In this document: in pieces, positions 20,967 through 34,634 of the stretch
Layout: each line of letters opens with the position of its first letter
Position numbering within the stretch: the stretch's first letter is position 1
From: Symsagittifera roscoffensis
Lineage: Eukaryota > Xenacoelomorpha > Acoela > Convolutidae
Length of the DNA stretch: 64,000 nucleotides
NCBI RefSeq assembly: GCF_963678635.1
Contig: NC_087063.1
Coordinates: 1,218,287 to 1,282,286, forward strand
Direction: 5' to 3'
The notes under the pieces: generated by a model
Told to the model about the DNA's origin: nothing
What the model saw: the letters and a program-made list of their open reading frames with translations, nothing else
Databases searched by the model: none
Translations under genes and position numbers: made by a program

Positions 20967-23900
20967 CCCGAAGTTAAAGCACATTTTAATTAGCTGCGTC
21001 AGTCGTGTGTACTTTTTCTAAACCGTACATTCGTGCAAATTGTCCACCTGTTTTCCTCGTTTCAGAATAGAAGCAATCTTAAGTCTCTTTTTGTCTTCAT
21101 ATAAAATAATTAAATTTTTTATCACTATTTGGTGTCAAGTTGTCGAAAAACGCCTCTTTCAAAATTTTCGTGCAAATTTTCACGAAAAAAAATAGTTTTT
21201 TCCTTAACTTTTCTCTTCATTAATCAAAATTTTTCCGTTTCATTAAAGGCACAAACGTTAGCCCAGTAACTTTGAGAAAAATTCTTGATTTTCTAATTGT
21301 TTTATATGTTCGGTTTGCCTTGCTCTCTAGCGTTAGTGTCTGCTGCAACATATGTTTGCAATGATTTTTTCTAATGATTTGATGATTTGTGATTCTGCAA
21401 TTGTGAGAGAAAAATTTATATTAATAGCAGAAAATCCTGTTCTTTATTTTGCTCTAATTGGATGTTGAGGGCCCATTCGATTTTTCCTTGCCTCGACTTA
21501 TCGAACATGTCTCACTCGAAGGGGTCTATCTGGTCTCTTAGCTGAATTTACTCACTTTTTCTATGAGTTTCTGATGTTCGTCTTTGAAATTTCATCAACT
21601 GGTTGCTTCGCGATAGGGACAAGCAACGCCCACAATAGCTCTTCAGTTTCATTCTGAACCAGAGATTGGGTCTTCACTGTCATTTTATTATGGTTCTACC
21701 AGTCCTCATTGGATCTACACTTCTCAAAGTATTATGTACCTTTTCCAAACCGTATAATTGTGCAAATCGCCCTGATTTTTTTCTCATTTCGGAAAAGAAG
21801 AAATAGGAGAGACAAATTACCATACCAAATAAAAATGCGGTTCTTTATTTTACTCTAATAAGATATTTTGGACCATTCCGACATTCAAATGTTATCAAGC
21901 TCCTTATATTATCTAAAATAAATCACTCGAACGAATTTATTAGGTTTCTCTGACAAGAATCCATCTTGTTTTGATGGTCTTTTGATGTTATGTTTTAACT
22001 TTGCATCACTTTGATGCTTTACCAAAAGGAAAATCATCGCCTACATCGGCTCTTTAAATTTTTCTGCACCGGCGATTAGGTCATCACTGCCACTTTGTGA
22101 TACCTCCCCTAATTTTTATCTTAATCTACAGGTATCGAAGTCTTAAACATCTTTCTAAACCGTATATTCCTGTCTATTTCAAGTTAACTAAGCTCTTTCA
22201 TTAAAAAACAGGCACCAAATAATTGGATCAAAAAGACCAATCTCAGCGTTCCTAAAATTCAAACATTTTCTAACAATTAAAATTTTTAGCAAAAATGTCT
22301 GAGCCATACAAAGGGAAAAACACAAGCCACGCGTAAAAAAATCTGCAGTGCATCAAGCAAATCAGTTTTTTTCTTTATCAGTTCTCTCTTTGTTGCACTG
22401 ACTGCTCCTCTGTCCACGACTTTAATGACGTTTCCTGTGGCTTTCTTCTGTCGCCACGATAGTCTTTGTTCTCTCTTTGTTGCCTTGTTTTTGGCAATCA
22501 AACTTGCTGACATCCCTTTGTGATCTATTAACAATCGTAGTGGCTTCAGCTCAAATTCTGCTCACTGGTGCAACTTCATATTTTTTTGAATTGTTCTAAA
22601 TTGAGCTATTTGTTCTTTAAGAGAAACCGTTTTGTCGTCCAAATTGTTTGTACTGCTGATCCGAGTAGCTCACTGAACAGAAAAAGCCTGCATGAAAAAG
22701 CCTTTTTGACAAAGACAAAACAGAATGCTGCTTCTTGTCTTCAAAAAACTTAGATTCAAACACAAACTAACTAACAAAAAATTTTCCTTTTCTGAAGTCA
22801 GCATTATCTAGTGACTTCAAATCAGGAGTATTTTATAAACTGTCATGTAAGGGGTGTACTTTCCCTTACTTTAGACGAAACATTCAGTATTTAATTACTA
22901 GAAAAAAGGAGCATAAGAAAATGGACTCACCTATAGGTCTCCACCTTCAGCAAGGCCGGCTTGAGGGAAATAGCGCAGATGTCAGTTAAAAATATAAGTA
23001 GCCCGAAAAACGACATTAAATTGTTAACCCTAGTGGCAATACATTTAACGAAAGTGAAGCCTGGCCTGAACAAGCAAGATGATATAAGAAGCGGAGAGTT
23101 GCAATATGAAAATTTGTTCCAAAATTATTTAGTTTTTTTTCTCAAAAGCGTACTTGTCGAAACAAAAACTATTAAACCAAGAAACTTCCAGAAAATATAA
23201 AAAAAAATCGTTTTTATCTAATTTTAGAGTTTAAAGGTTATTCAAACCGAATTGATCATTTTTGGAAATTTTTATCAAGATGTTTCAGAACCAAAACTTA
23301 TGTAATTAGCCACTGCTAATGGATGTTTTGAGGTCATTTAGGTTAGTTTATTTTAAAAGTCCTAAAATGCACATGAATGCAAGGTTGTTTGAAATTTACT
23401 TTTGACCAGAAAAAACTTAAATCAAGAAAATCAAAAGTTTTACTGAGAAAACTCTGATAAAAACAAGTTCAGCAAAATTTTTTATAACTGATTTTGTATT
23501 AGAGGATAGGTTATTATTTGATTGTGTTTGACATTAACTTTTTGACAATTCTGAATCTTTAGAACATTCTGACCGAAAGACCATTCTGAACTTTTGACCT
23601 TTCTGACCAAAAACACCAGACAATTTAAGTTTCAATTTTACCGCATTTAATGAATCAAATATGTTAGAATTTTAAAATAGAAAAAAAATATTGTCCATTT
23701 TTAATGCATCTTGGCGTATGAAAATCTAACTTTTAAGTTCAAAATGATAAAAATGAGCACTTCATAATTATTACTCAACAGACTAGAAAATATCTGCTAC
23801 GCAATCTTTGTTGAAAACTAATTAATTGGTCCAGCGAAAATTGTGTGAGAAATTTGTTCTTTTTTATGGTTTTTTAAAACAAAATTCTGAATTGGAATAT

Positions 23901-26900
23901 CAATGTTACTCTCGCATGTCAGTTTTTTAATAAGTTTTGATACTTAGCCAATTTTTTAGTTTTTTGAAATTATAGCTTCATTGTCAACTCCCTGGGTCTA
24001 AAATTGTCGCTTCTTTTGTGTCCTGGTTTCTTTTTCTTAACATACAGAGTTTCTACCGTCAATAATTAAATACTGCTATTGGACGGGACAAAGATCTTCC
24101 TTTTAGTTTGAAATGTTGGCCGACAGAAGCATCTTTTTTTACGGTGTCGTTCTACCATATATTTAAGATGCCTGCCCAACTAGCTAAAATTGATGGATAT
24201 ACATCCAATACCTTCTAATTTATATGGTACTTTAGATTCCAGCTTAACCAAAAGAACTTATTTTAAATTGGCAGATTTGCTTGAAATTTTGGCGTCGTTT
24301 ACAGTTTTAGCGTTTCTGTGATGTCCCGCACTTTCTCTGCAAACGCTTTTGAGTGATTTTCTCGATATTGAACAGTTGCGTGGCTGTTAGGTCCTTACTG
24401 CTAGTAGAATATTTTAGATTTTCATTCTTGCTCTTAGTGTTTTATTCTCTCTTATGACCGTTTTGAGGTGTCGATAAGCAACCGAAGATGACCAGTCATC
24501 TGGTTAGTGGTTGTCCGACCACTCTTCATGTAGTTTTTATTGGCTTATTAAAAACTTCCCGTGTAGACGTAAACGGGAGAGACGGTGAACAATTTTCTTT
24601 ATTTTATCTTCTTCTTAGACCAAGGGGGCACAACTGCTGAAGTTCATGAAGATACCTGTTTATTTTTTGAAACGAACCACGGGTCATTCTCCTATTCTTA
24701 TCACTGTTAATTTCTAAAATTAGAAAAGCAACACTTTTTGATACAACTCCGTGTTTACAACACCGTGTTTACAAAGGGAACTTTAAGTGAGAATGAAGTC
24801 TATTGACAGCTTTTTCAGGTCAAATTTTAACTGTTCTCACTATATCATCAAAGTATCTGAGAAGAAGCTACACCAATGTGGTTCTGCCACAAAACTTTTC
24901 CTTGCAAGGCAATTGTTACAAAACCAGGCCGTTTCAGTTATGTGTCGGTGATCCGCGTCTGATATAGTTCAGCATTCAACGTGATAACAGTTCAAACATG
25001 CCTCACCCTACACCCTTGTTAACCTGTAAGCAAACGGTTTGTAGTTTCAAGGCAGAATTTTCTACAGACATTTGTTCAAAGTGCAAGTTCAAATTCTTTG
25101 AGCGGAAAAACTCTTAATTATCATAGCTATTCTCTCCATAGATATAAATCAAGCTTGGTTTTTCCAATTTGAGATGGACACGACTATTATACATGTTAAA
25201 ATGTTTTTGTTTTCGCTATCGTTGGTGGTTTACTGCTCAAATACTTTCTAACCGGTGTATCATTTGCTTCCTTCAAAAGTATATTTTCATTTACACTTTA
25301 ATCTTCTAGAGATGTGATTTTTTATCAGCCGCCACATCAGAACTCGTTATAACCCTGCCTTCAATCCGTGAAGTTGTTCCAAAGTTGGTTCCCTCGAGAA
25401 CGTGAAAAAAAATTAGCTAGGATACTGTTCAATTTATCAGGCTGCCACGCAATGATATGACTGACCTCATTGGTATAGCATTTGAGTGCATTCTAGCCAG
25501 GTCATTTTATCTGACCGGTGGTCTACCTGTTGACTTTAGTCTTTTGTGGAGATTTGAACTAATTTAATCTCTCTTTTATTCATAGCCAATAGTTTTATAT
25601 TGATATTTTTTGATTTTTAAATTTTTAATGAGCTAGTTCTTGCTTTCTTTTCACTGAAATCGGTCGGATCAAGCAACCTTACAATTTTGTATTTACTAAT
25701 TTTCCCATCATAACACAGAAATCGACCCATTGTCAAACGGCACTTCGAGTAACACGTTGTTCATGACATGATTTTTTGATTTCCCATGTCAGTCTGTATA
25801 AAGTGCCTGCTTCACCCGTTTACTCTGGGCTTTCGCCGCAACCTCAATGTCACGAATTTCAAGGGTGTTTTGCAACTTCTGCAAACTGAAAGAGAAACAT
25901 GTCGACTTCAGTAAAAAAAAAACGTGTGTGTCACTGAAGTTATCCTTGTCATAAATTAAACTTGGTTAAAACAAAAAAATTTGCTGAATCCATTATGATA
26001 GCTTCATGACATCAAAACGGTTCCTAACGTTTCAACCTACGTTTCTAGCTTCTTTGATGTCTTAGTTTGATCACAGCGTTTGCTTTTCTTCTTAAGGAAG
26101 TCATTCCTCTTAAAATACCGAAAGCAATAATTCGTCTCTTAACCCTCTTTGTATTATTTTTGTTGCCATGTTTTTCAATTGACATGTTTTTTGCGTCTGA
26201 TCTTGTTTAGTTATTTTATTTTCTGAGAAAAATAAATCTAATAATGGACCAATTGGTAAATAAAAACCGTTCCAGGCAACCGAATTCTCAAAAATCAGCC
26301 AAATTATTTTTCTCAGTTAGACTTTCAGAAACTTTACGCGTTGGTTGCTATTGATATATATGATAAAAAGTGAGGAGTAGTCTCAATTTTTTATTTCCAT
26401 TTTAATATTTGCATTTAAGGCCATATAAACAATGGAGTCCAAGGTAAAAACTGTACTCAGTGTTGTGACGGCCACGAGGACTAAACCGCAAGTGACATAA
26501 CTCAAAACGAAAACTCTGAATCACTTTCTTCGTTGAATCTCAGAATTCTGTTTCTATGTATTCCCAGGCAAACTTTCAGCGCTCTTACGCGTTGGTGGCA
26601 ATTGAAAAAGTTAAGAGATATTAAAGCTTCACCTCAATTTCCAGTTTCAATTTTGATTTTCATTTCAAAAGATCATTTTAACTTTAGAAATGGTAGCAAA
26701 ACTGTACTCACTCTGCCGCCCACAAAGACTAAGCATCACGTGACAAATCAAAACAGAAAAGAGCAGCTGTAACTCACCCTCTTCGTTCATAATTTCTCCT
26801 TCCAGCGGTAAATTTCCTTGACAAAGACCACAACTCTGCTCCTTTTTTTGCTGAATTGACTCTTTATTCGTGTTTGCTTGAAGTTCAGAAAAAACCTCTC

Positions 26901-28035
26901 TGAGGCTGTTTTTGTTTTCCAATGCCATTTTCGTGGGTTTCAGTTCCATTTTAACACTCCAGCAGCTCTGGTTCGATCTCCTCTTCGATTTCGAGATTGA
27001 GAACTGTGTGATGTGCAGTGCCCTAACTCCAGAGCTGATGAGATGACTCTTGATAGCAGGTGTATCGATTCTCCGACAAAAATTAGCTGCGCAGACACTT
27101 ATAAGACCCTTAGCAGAGAAGGCTCTTCAGTTATTCGTATGTTGGCTGGCTATCGTCTTGCATATCATGTCGTCCAAGACTACTACTTGTCCTTTATTGG
27201 ATTGAGGAACGCTGTGGAGTAAGTTCGCCAAGTTGTTCCGGTGGATTCGCGGTATCTGACTTCAACGATAGACATGGAATCGCAATTGTCTGGTGAAGAC
27301 TTTGCTGTTATTTTTGTCGATAAAATGCTTCAGACAATGATGGAGAGATTTGGTTGCATAAATGAGGATGATTTGATTTCTAATGAAAGAAAAAAGGTAA
27401 AACAACTAGGAAGAAATATATTATAGGAGATTATAAAATATATTGGTTTTAGGCCTTCGAGTTTTAGAAAAATTACATCTAAACCGATTAAATATGTTAA
27501 AATTTGAGACAATCGACCATAATGGCAACTAAAATGCTGGGAAAAAACGAATTTTCATCCAGAGCAGTTTAGAGGTAGAATTAATGCTGTTTCGGAGAAT
27601 TAACGGTCCTATTCGGCAAACTGAACGATTTGGGAGAGGTCAGTTTTAACTGACATGTGAAATTTTAAAAAAATCGTTGCAAAGACATGTGACCATTTTC
27701 ATTTTCTGAATGCAGAATTGCAAAAATCAGAACGACAATTTTTGCTAGTCGAGCAAAGAACGACTATTTTTGATGAGAGATAGAAAATTGGGAAATAATT
27801 GTGAAGATCCGAGAGCGTTCCAGAAATGCCACAAAATCGTTATGTGCCAGTTGGTCATATTTGGAAGTTTGACCTTGAAATGGAAGTTCAACCTTGATTT
27901 TGGGGCAACAGTATTTTTCAAAAAATTGAATCAACCATGTCATGCTCAAGGTTCTCCCGACAACTGAAGATCAGAAGTTAAGATCATCAGAAGATTTGAG
28001 ATTTAGTCGCAGGAAAGCTGGCAGAAATTACAAGA

Positions 28036-28060
28036 GTAAAAATGCGATTCGCATTTTTAC
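28036..28060. repeat. Hairpin in array block H, 10-bp perfect stem
   Basis: GTAAAAATGC, loop GATTC, GCATTTTTAC. The unit 2 homologue (30559-30583) is GTAAAATTGC, loop TATTC, GCAATTTTAC, also perfectly paired through a matched change on both arms. The unit 3 and unit 5 copies have mismatches, and unit 4 has lost the left arm. Confidence 0.8.
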
Positions 28061-28183
28061 CAGAATCTTCAGTACGAGTAGAGTTGTCTTGTTCCCGACA
28101 GAATTCAAAAAGAGGTGCAATCGGAGAAGCGGAGAGAAACTTGATGGGAAGATGGACAGCTGAAGCCGCCCAATGGTCCAGAG

Positions 28184-28189
28184 AATAAA
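28184..28189 (+). terminator. Conserved AATAAA at end of array block H
   Basis: GAGAATAAAACTGCTGGAGT is kept in all five units (AATAAA at 28184, 30709, 33516, 37889, 44856), each near the end of block H. In the four units that continue into block I it lies about 390 bp (or about 960 bp in unit 3) before the next TATAAAAG, as expected at the end of a transcription unit. Confidence 0.4.
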
Positions 28190-28573
28190 ACTGCTGGAGT
28201 TAACTTTATTTACTTCAAACTTCTTCTAGAATTATCTTGGTTACGTTATTTACTTGAATCTAGAGTCTTGCCGGTATGTGATTGCTGAACTTAATTTCTT
28301 GAGATCATTTATTGGGATTATGTTGAGTTAAGGCGAGTTTTATGTTGATCCATCTGAAATGGATCAAAGGTCCTTTGTCTAATAAGAACTAATGGTATAC
28401 TAGAGGTTCCAACCCTGTTTTTAATGGTTTTCGCGTGATTTAGGTATTTAGAAACCTAGCCATGGGGGCGTTCTTGTTTCTAGAGTGGGGTGTTTTGGCA
28501 GTGGCCTTTAAGCGGAAACATGACTTGTAGTCTCATGTTTTACACGAACCGAATTGGCTCTGACCGAATGAGG

Positions 28574-28581
28574 TATAAAAG
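28574..28581 (+). promoter_or_regulatory. Conserved TATA box in array block I
   Basis: TATAAAAG in the context GAGGTATAAAAGCA, kept in four units (28574, 31100, 34476, 38280). In units 1, 3 and 4 the downstream AGAGATAGTGACCCTGACC is also kept. A TATA box is a prediction; the conservation is visible. Confidence 0.5.
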
Positions 28582-28734
28582 CACAAGAGATAGTGACCCT
28601 GACCTTTGAGCCAAGGATATAGGGCTTGTTTTCTTACCCTCATATGTGACATAAATAGGCGACTGTTACATTGCCGTGCTGATTTCATCAATTCGGAAGG
28701 CCGAGAGTTGTGATTGCAACACTTCCCAGTGTCT

Positions 28735-31429
28735 TCATTTAAAATAATTAAATTTTTTTCTTTCAATATTTGGTGTCAAGTTGTCAAAAAACGCCTTTTT
28801 TCAAATGTTTGTGCAAATTTTCACAAAAATAACAATTTTTTCCTTAGGTTTTCCTCCTCATTACTCAAGATTTTCCGTTTCTCCAAAGGCACAAACGTTA
28901 ACCCAGTAACCTTGAGAAAAAAGTCTTTATTTTCTAATTGTTTTAAAAGTTCGGTTTACCTTGCTCTCTAGCGTTGGTGTCTGCTGCAACATCTGTTTGC
29001 TGTGAATTTTTCTAATAATTGGTGGTTTTGCAATTGTGAGAAATTTTTTTATCGTAATGCGAAAATTCTGTTCTTTATTTTGCTGTAATTGGATGTTCAG
29101 GGCCCATTCGATTTTTTCTTGTTATCAAGCGTCTCAACTTATCGAACATTTCTCATTCGAAGGGGTCTATCTGGTGTCTTAGTTCAATTTTCTAACTTTT
29201 TCTAATGTCTTCTGATTTTCGTTTTTGAAATTGCATCAACTGGCTGCTTTGGGATAGGGACAACCAACGCCCACAATAGCTCTTAAATTTCATTCTGCAC
29301 CAGAGATTGGGTCTTCACTGTCATTTTCTTATGCTTCTACCATCCTCATTGGATCTACACGTCTCAAAATTCTATGCACCTTTTCAAAACCGTATAGTTG
29401 TGCAAATTGCCCTCAGTTTTTTCTCATTTCGGAATAGAAGAACTAGGAGAGAAAAATAACCATACCAAATAAGAATGCGGTTCTTTATTTTACTCTAATA
29501 AGATATTTCGGACCCATTCCGACATTTCAATGCTATCAAGCTCCATATATTATCTAATATAAATCACTAGAACGAATTAATCAGGTTTCTCTGACAAGTA
29601 TCCAACTTTTTTGAAGGTGTTTTGATGTTGTTTTTAAAATTTGCAGCATCTACTAAAAAGAAAACCAACGCCCGCATTAGCTCTTTAGATTTTTCTGAAC
29701 CGGCGATTAGGTCATCACTGCCCTTTTATCATACCTCCCCTAACTTTCTCTAACTCTAGACGTATCAAAGTCTAAAACGTTTTTCCAAACCGTACAACCC
29801 TGCCAATTTCAAGATAACTAAGCTCTTTCTTTAAAAAACAGGCACCGAATAATTGGTTCAAAAAAGACCAATCTCAATGTTCCTAAAACTCAAACACTCT
29901 CTAACACTTTACTTACAACTTTTTAGCAAAAACGTCTGAGCCATATAAAAGGAAAAACACAAGCCACGCGTAATAAAACCTGCAGTGCATCAAGCAAATC
30001 AGTTTTTTTTATCAGTTCTCTCTTTGTTGCACTGACTCCTGCAACAAATGAGGAGTCGAATGAGGAATAAGGTTTCGAAAAACAATTTCTAGTGGTAGAA
30101 TTAATTTCGTTTCGGAGAATTAACGGTCTTATTTGGCAAACTGAACGATATGGGAGAGGTCAGTTTTGACTGACATGTGAACTTTTAAAAAAATCGTTTG
30201 CAAAGACATGTGACCATTTTTATTTTCGTGAATGCAGAAGTGCAAAAATCAGAACGACAATTTTCGCTAGTCGAGCAGAGAACGACTATTTTTGATGAGA
30301 GATAGAAAATTGGGAAATAATTGTGAAGATCCGAGAGCGTTCCAGAAATGCCACAAAATCGTTATGTGCGAGTTGGTCATATTTGGAAGTTTGACCTTGA
30401 AGTAGAAGTTCAACCTTGATTTTGGCGACAACAGTATTTTTCAAAAAATCAAATCAACCATGTCATGCTCAAGGTTCTCGCGACAACTGAAGATCGTAGG
30501 TTAAGATCATCAGAATATTCGAGATTTAGTCAAGGGAAAGCTGGCAGAAATTACTAGAGTAAAATTGCTATTCGCAATTTTACCAGAATCTTCAGTACGA
30601 GTAGAGTTGTCTTGTTCCCGACAGAATTCAGAAAGAGGTGCATTCGGAGAAGCGGAGAGAAAACCTTGACGGGAAGATGGACAGCTGAAGCCGCCCAATG
30701 GTCCAGAGAATAAAACTGCTGGAGTCAATCTTATTTACTTCAAACTTCTTCTAGAGTTATCTTGGTTACGTTTTTTACTTGAATCTAGAATTTTTCCGGT
30801 ATGTGATTGCTGAACTTATTTTCTTGAGTGCATTTATGGGGATTATGTTAAATTAAGGCGAGTTTTAGAATGATCCATCTGAAATGGATCAAAGGTCTTT
30901 TGTCTAATAAGAACTAATGGTATACTATTGCCTCCAAACCTGTTTTTAATTGTTTTCGCGTGATTTAGGCATTTAGAGACCTAGCCATGGTGGCTTTCTT
31001 GTTTCTAGAGTGGGTGCTGTTTTGGTAGTGCCTTTAAGCGGAAACACGATTTGTAGTCTCATGTTTTACACGAACCGAATTGGCACTGACCGAACGAGGT
31101 ATAAAAGCAGAAGAGATAGTGACCTGAACCTTGAGCCAAGGATATATGGCCTGTTTTCTTACCCTCATATGTGACATAAGAAGGCTACTGTTACATCGCC
31201 GTGCTGATTTTATCAATTCTGAAGGCCGAGAAATATGATTGCAACGCTTCCCAATGCGGAAGAGAGGGCTTATTTCGTGAAGATCATCAATTCGGAAGGA
31301 TCTTGGGAAGAGAGTTGAAACTCATTTTAAAACAACTGTAAGCTTTCGGAAATCTCCTGAATTAAAATTAATATTATTTAGCCTTAAATAGTAACGACTT
31401 TGTCAACCCGATGTTAATGGACCAAACCC
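28735..31429 (+). repeat. Tandem-array unit 2 (about 2.7 kb, middle deleted)
   Basis: Block I of unit 1 runs straight into A (TCTTCATTTAAAATAATTAA). B, C and D follow, then a jump at about 30045 directly into H, so F and G are missing. H ends in AATAAA at 30709; I carries TATAAAAG at 31100; then block J (GACTTTGTCAACCCGATG, about 31395). Confidence 0.75.
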
Positions 31430-34400
31430 GAAGTTAAAGCACAAATAAACAGCTGCGTCAGTCGTGTGTACTTTTTTGAACCGTACAACCATGCAAATTA
31501 CCCACCTGTTTTCCTCTTTTTGTCTTCATTTAAAATAATTAGTTTTTCGTCAAGTTGTCGAAAAATTAATTAGTCAAGTTGTCGAAAAACGCCTCTTGTT
31601 AAATGTTTGTGCAAACTTTCACAAAAATAACAATTTTTTGCTTAGGTTTTTCTCCTCATTACTCAAGATTTTCCGTTTCTCCAAAAGCACAAACGTTAAC
31701 CAAGTAACCTTGAGAAAATTCTTTATTTTCTAATTGATTTAAAACTCGGTTTGCCTTGCTGTCTAGCGTTGGTGTCTGCCGCAACATCTGTTTGCAGTGA
31801 ATTTTTCTAATGATTGGTGGTTTTGCAATTGTGAGAAAAAATTTTATTATCATGCGAAAATCCTGTTCTTTAATTTGCTTTAATTGGATGTTGAGGGCCC
31901 ATTCGATTTTTCCTTGTTATCAAGCGTCTCAACTTATCGAACATTTCTCACTCAAAGGGGTCTATCTGGTGTCTTAGTTAAATTTTCCAACTTCTTCTAT
32001 GGTCTTCTGATTTTTGTTTTTGAAATTGCATCAACTGGCTGCTTTGGAATAAGGACAACCAACGCCCACAATAGCTCTTAAACTTCATTCTGCACCAGAG
32101 ATTGGGTCTTCACTGTCATTTTCTTATGCTTCAACTAGTCCTCATTGGATCTACACGTCTCAAAATACTATGCACCTTTTCCAAACCGTATAATTGTGCA
32201 AATTGCCCACACTTTTTTCTCATTTCGGAGTAGAAGAAATGGGAGAGAAAAATAACGATACCAAATAAGAATGCGGTTCTTTATTTTACTCTAATAAGAA
32301 ATTTCGGACCCATTCCGACATTCCAATGCTATCAAGCTCCAAATATTATCTAATATAAATCAATCGAACGAATTTATCAGGTTTCTCTGACAAGTATACA
32401 ACTTTTTTGATGGTATTTTGATGTTATTTTTCAATTTTGCATCACTTTGATGCTTTACCAAAAGGAAAACCAACGCCCGCATTAGCTCTTTAGATTTTTC
32501 TGCACCGGCGATTAGGTCATCACTGCCCTTTTATCATACCTCCCCTAATTTTTATCTAACTCTACAGTTATCGAAGTCTTAAACATCTTTCCAAACCGTA
32601 CAACACTGTCTATTTCAAGTTAACTAAGCTCTTTCATTAAAAAACAGGCACTAAATAATTGGATCAAAAAGACCAATTTCAGCGTTCCTAAAACTCAAAC
32701 ACTCTCAAACACTTTACTTACAACTTTTTAGCAAAAACGTCTGAGCCATACAGAGGGAAAAACACAAGCCACGCGTAACAAAAACTGCAGTGCATCAAGC
32801 AAATCAGTTTTTTTCTTTATCAGTTCTCTCTTTGTTGCACTGACTCCTGCAACAAATCAGGAGTCGAATGAGGAATGAGGTTTCGAAAAACAATTTCTAG
32901 TGGTAGAATTAATTTCGTTTCGGAGAATTAACGGTCTTATTTGGCAAACTGAACGATATGGGAGAGGTCAGTTTTAACTGACATGTGAACTTTTAAAAAA
33001 ATCGTTTGCAAAGACATGTGACCATTTTTATTTTCGTGAATGCAGAAGTGCAAAAATCAGAACGACAATTTTCGCTAGTCGAGCAGAGAACGACTATTTT
33101 GATGAGAGATAGAAAATTGGGAAGTAATTGTGAAGATCCGAGAGCGTTCCGGAAATGCCACAAAATCGTTATGTGCCAGTTGGTCATATTTGGAAGTTTG
33201 ACCTTGAAATGGAAGTTCAACCTTGATTTTGGGGCAACAGTATTTTTCAAAAAAGTGAATCAACCATGTCATGCTCAAGGTTCTCGCGACAACTGAAGAT
33301 CAGAATTTAAGATCATCAGAAGATTCGAGGTTTAGCTGCGGGAAAGCTGGCAAAAATTACTAGAGTAAAATGACTATTCGCAATTTTACCAGAATTTTCA
33401 GTACGAGTAGAGTTGTCTTGTTCCCGACAGAATTCCGAAAGAGGTGCAATCGGAGAAGCGGAGAGAAAACCTTGACTAGGAAGATGGACAGCTGAAGCCG
33501 CCCAATGGTCCAGAGAATAAAACTGCTGGAGTTAATCTTATTTACTTCAAACTTCTTCTAGAGTTATCTTGGTTACGTTTTTTACTTGAATCTAGAGTCG
33601 TGCCGGTATGTGAGTGCTGAACTTAATTTCTTGAGTGCATTTATTGACCAAAAATACAATACAAATTTAAATTTCAGTTTAACCGCGTTTAATAAATCAA
33701 ATATGTTAGAAATGTAAAAAAGAAAAAAGAGTTTGTCCATTTTTAATGCATCTTTGCGTCTGAACATCTTAGGTTATGTTCAAAAAGATCAAAAAATATG
33801 CAAAAATTTAGCATTTCGATTACAAAAACTTTTATGCAACAGATTAGAAAAAATCTGTTATGCAATCCTTGTTGAAAACTAATTAATTGTTCCAACGAAA
33901 TTTATCTGAAAAATTTGTTCTTTGTTTCATGGTTTCTTATAACAAAATTTTCAATTAGAATATCAATGTTACTCTCGCATGTCAGTTTTTAATAAGTCTT
34001 GATACTTAGCCAAGTTTTTTGATATTTTGGAACTATAGCTTCAGTGTCAACTCCCTGGGAAAACATTGTTGCTTTTTTGTGTCCTGGTTTCTCTCCCCTA
34101 ATATACGGAGCTTTTACTGTCAATACATAAATACTGCTATTGAACAGGTCAAAGATCATCCTTTTTGTTGGAAAAGTTGGCCGACTGGAGCATCTTTTCT
34201 TACGGTGCCGCTATACCATATATTTAAGATGCCTGCCCAACTAGCTAAAATTGGTGGATACACATCCAATACCTTCAAGTTGTCGAAAAATTAATTAGTC
34301 AAGTTGTCGAAAAACGTGTTTTTAATGGTTCTCGCGTGACTTAGGTATTTAGAGACCTAGCCATGGGGGCGTTCTTGTTTCTAGAGTGGGGGCGTTTTGG

Positions 34401-34634
34401 TAGTGGCCTTTAAGCGGAATTACCATTTGTTGTCTCATGTTTTACACGAACCGAATTGGCTCTGACCGAATGAGGTATAAAAGCACAAGAGATAGTGACC
34501 CTGACCCTTGAGCCAAGGATATAGGGCCTGTTTTCTTACCCTCATATTCGACATAAATAGGCGACTGTTACATTGCCGTGCTGATTTCATCAATTCGGAA
34601 GGCCGAGAGTTGTGATTGCAACACTTCCCAGTGT
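31430..34634 (+). repeat. Tandem-array unit 3 (about 3.2 kb)
   Basis: A0, A, B, C and D, then the same D-to-H jump as unit 2 (about 32855). H has AATAAA at 33516. A partial F segment (33640-34280) follows, then a junction at 34275-34310 containing CAAGTTGTCGAAAAA twice, into block I with TATAAAAG at 34476. Confidence 0.72.

Larger units (their letters stand above)
20967..28734 (+). repeat. Tandem-array unit 1 (longest, about 7.8 kb)
   Basis: Starts at the block GAAGTTAAAGCACA...GCTGCGTCAGTCGTGTG, shared with 31430 and 38830. Block order: lead block A0; A (GTCAAGTTGTCGAAAAACGCC, 21135); B (GAGGGCCCATTCGATTTTT, 21468); C (about 21840); D (ACAAGCCACGCGTAA, about 22320); a long middle block F (22540-26500); G (26500-27500); H (27500-28200, ending in AATAAA at 28184); I (28200-28734, TATAAAAG at 28574). 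A0, B and C share a degenerate sub-motif, AAACCGTA...TGCAAAT. No reading frame longer than about 95 codons, and those present are not maintained between units. Confidence 0.75.

Noticed and set aside
22286-22534. Lys/Arg-rich minus-strand frame in array block D
   Set aside because: The homologous region near 39830-40080 does not keep the frame.
26665-26949. Minus-strand 94-codon frame in array block G with SCGLC and a GTGAGT donor (also 43301-43687)
   Set aside because: The copies differ at about 20 residues, showing no sign of purifying selection, and no partner exon was found; kept as non-coding repeat.
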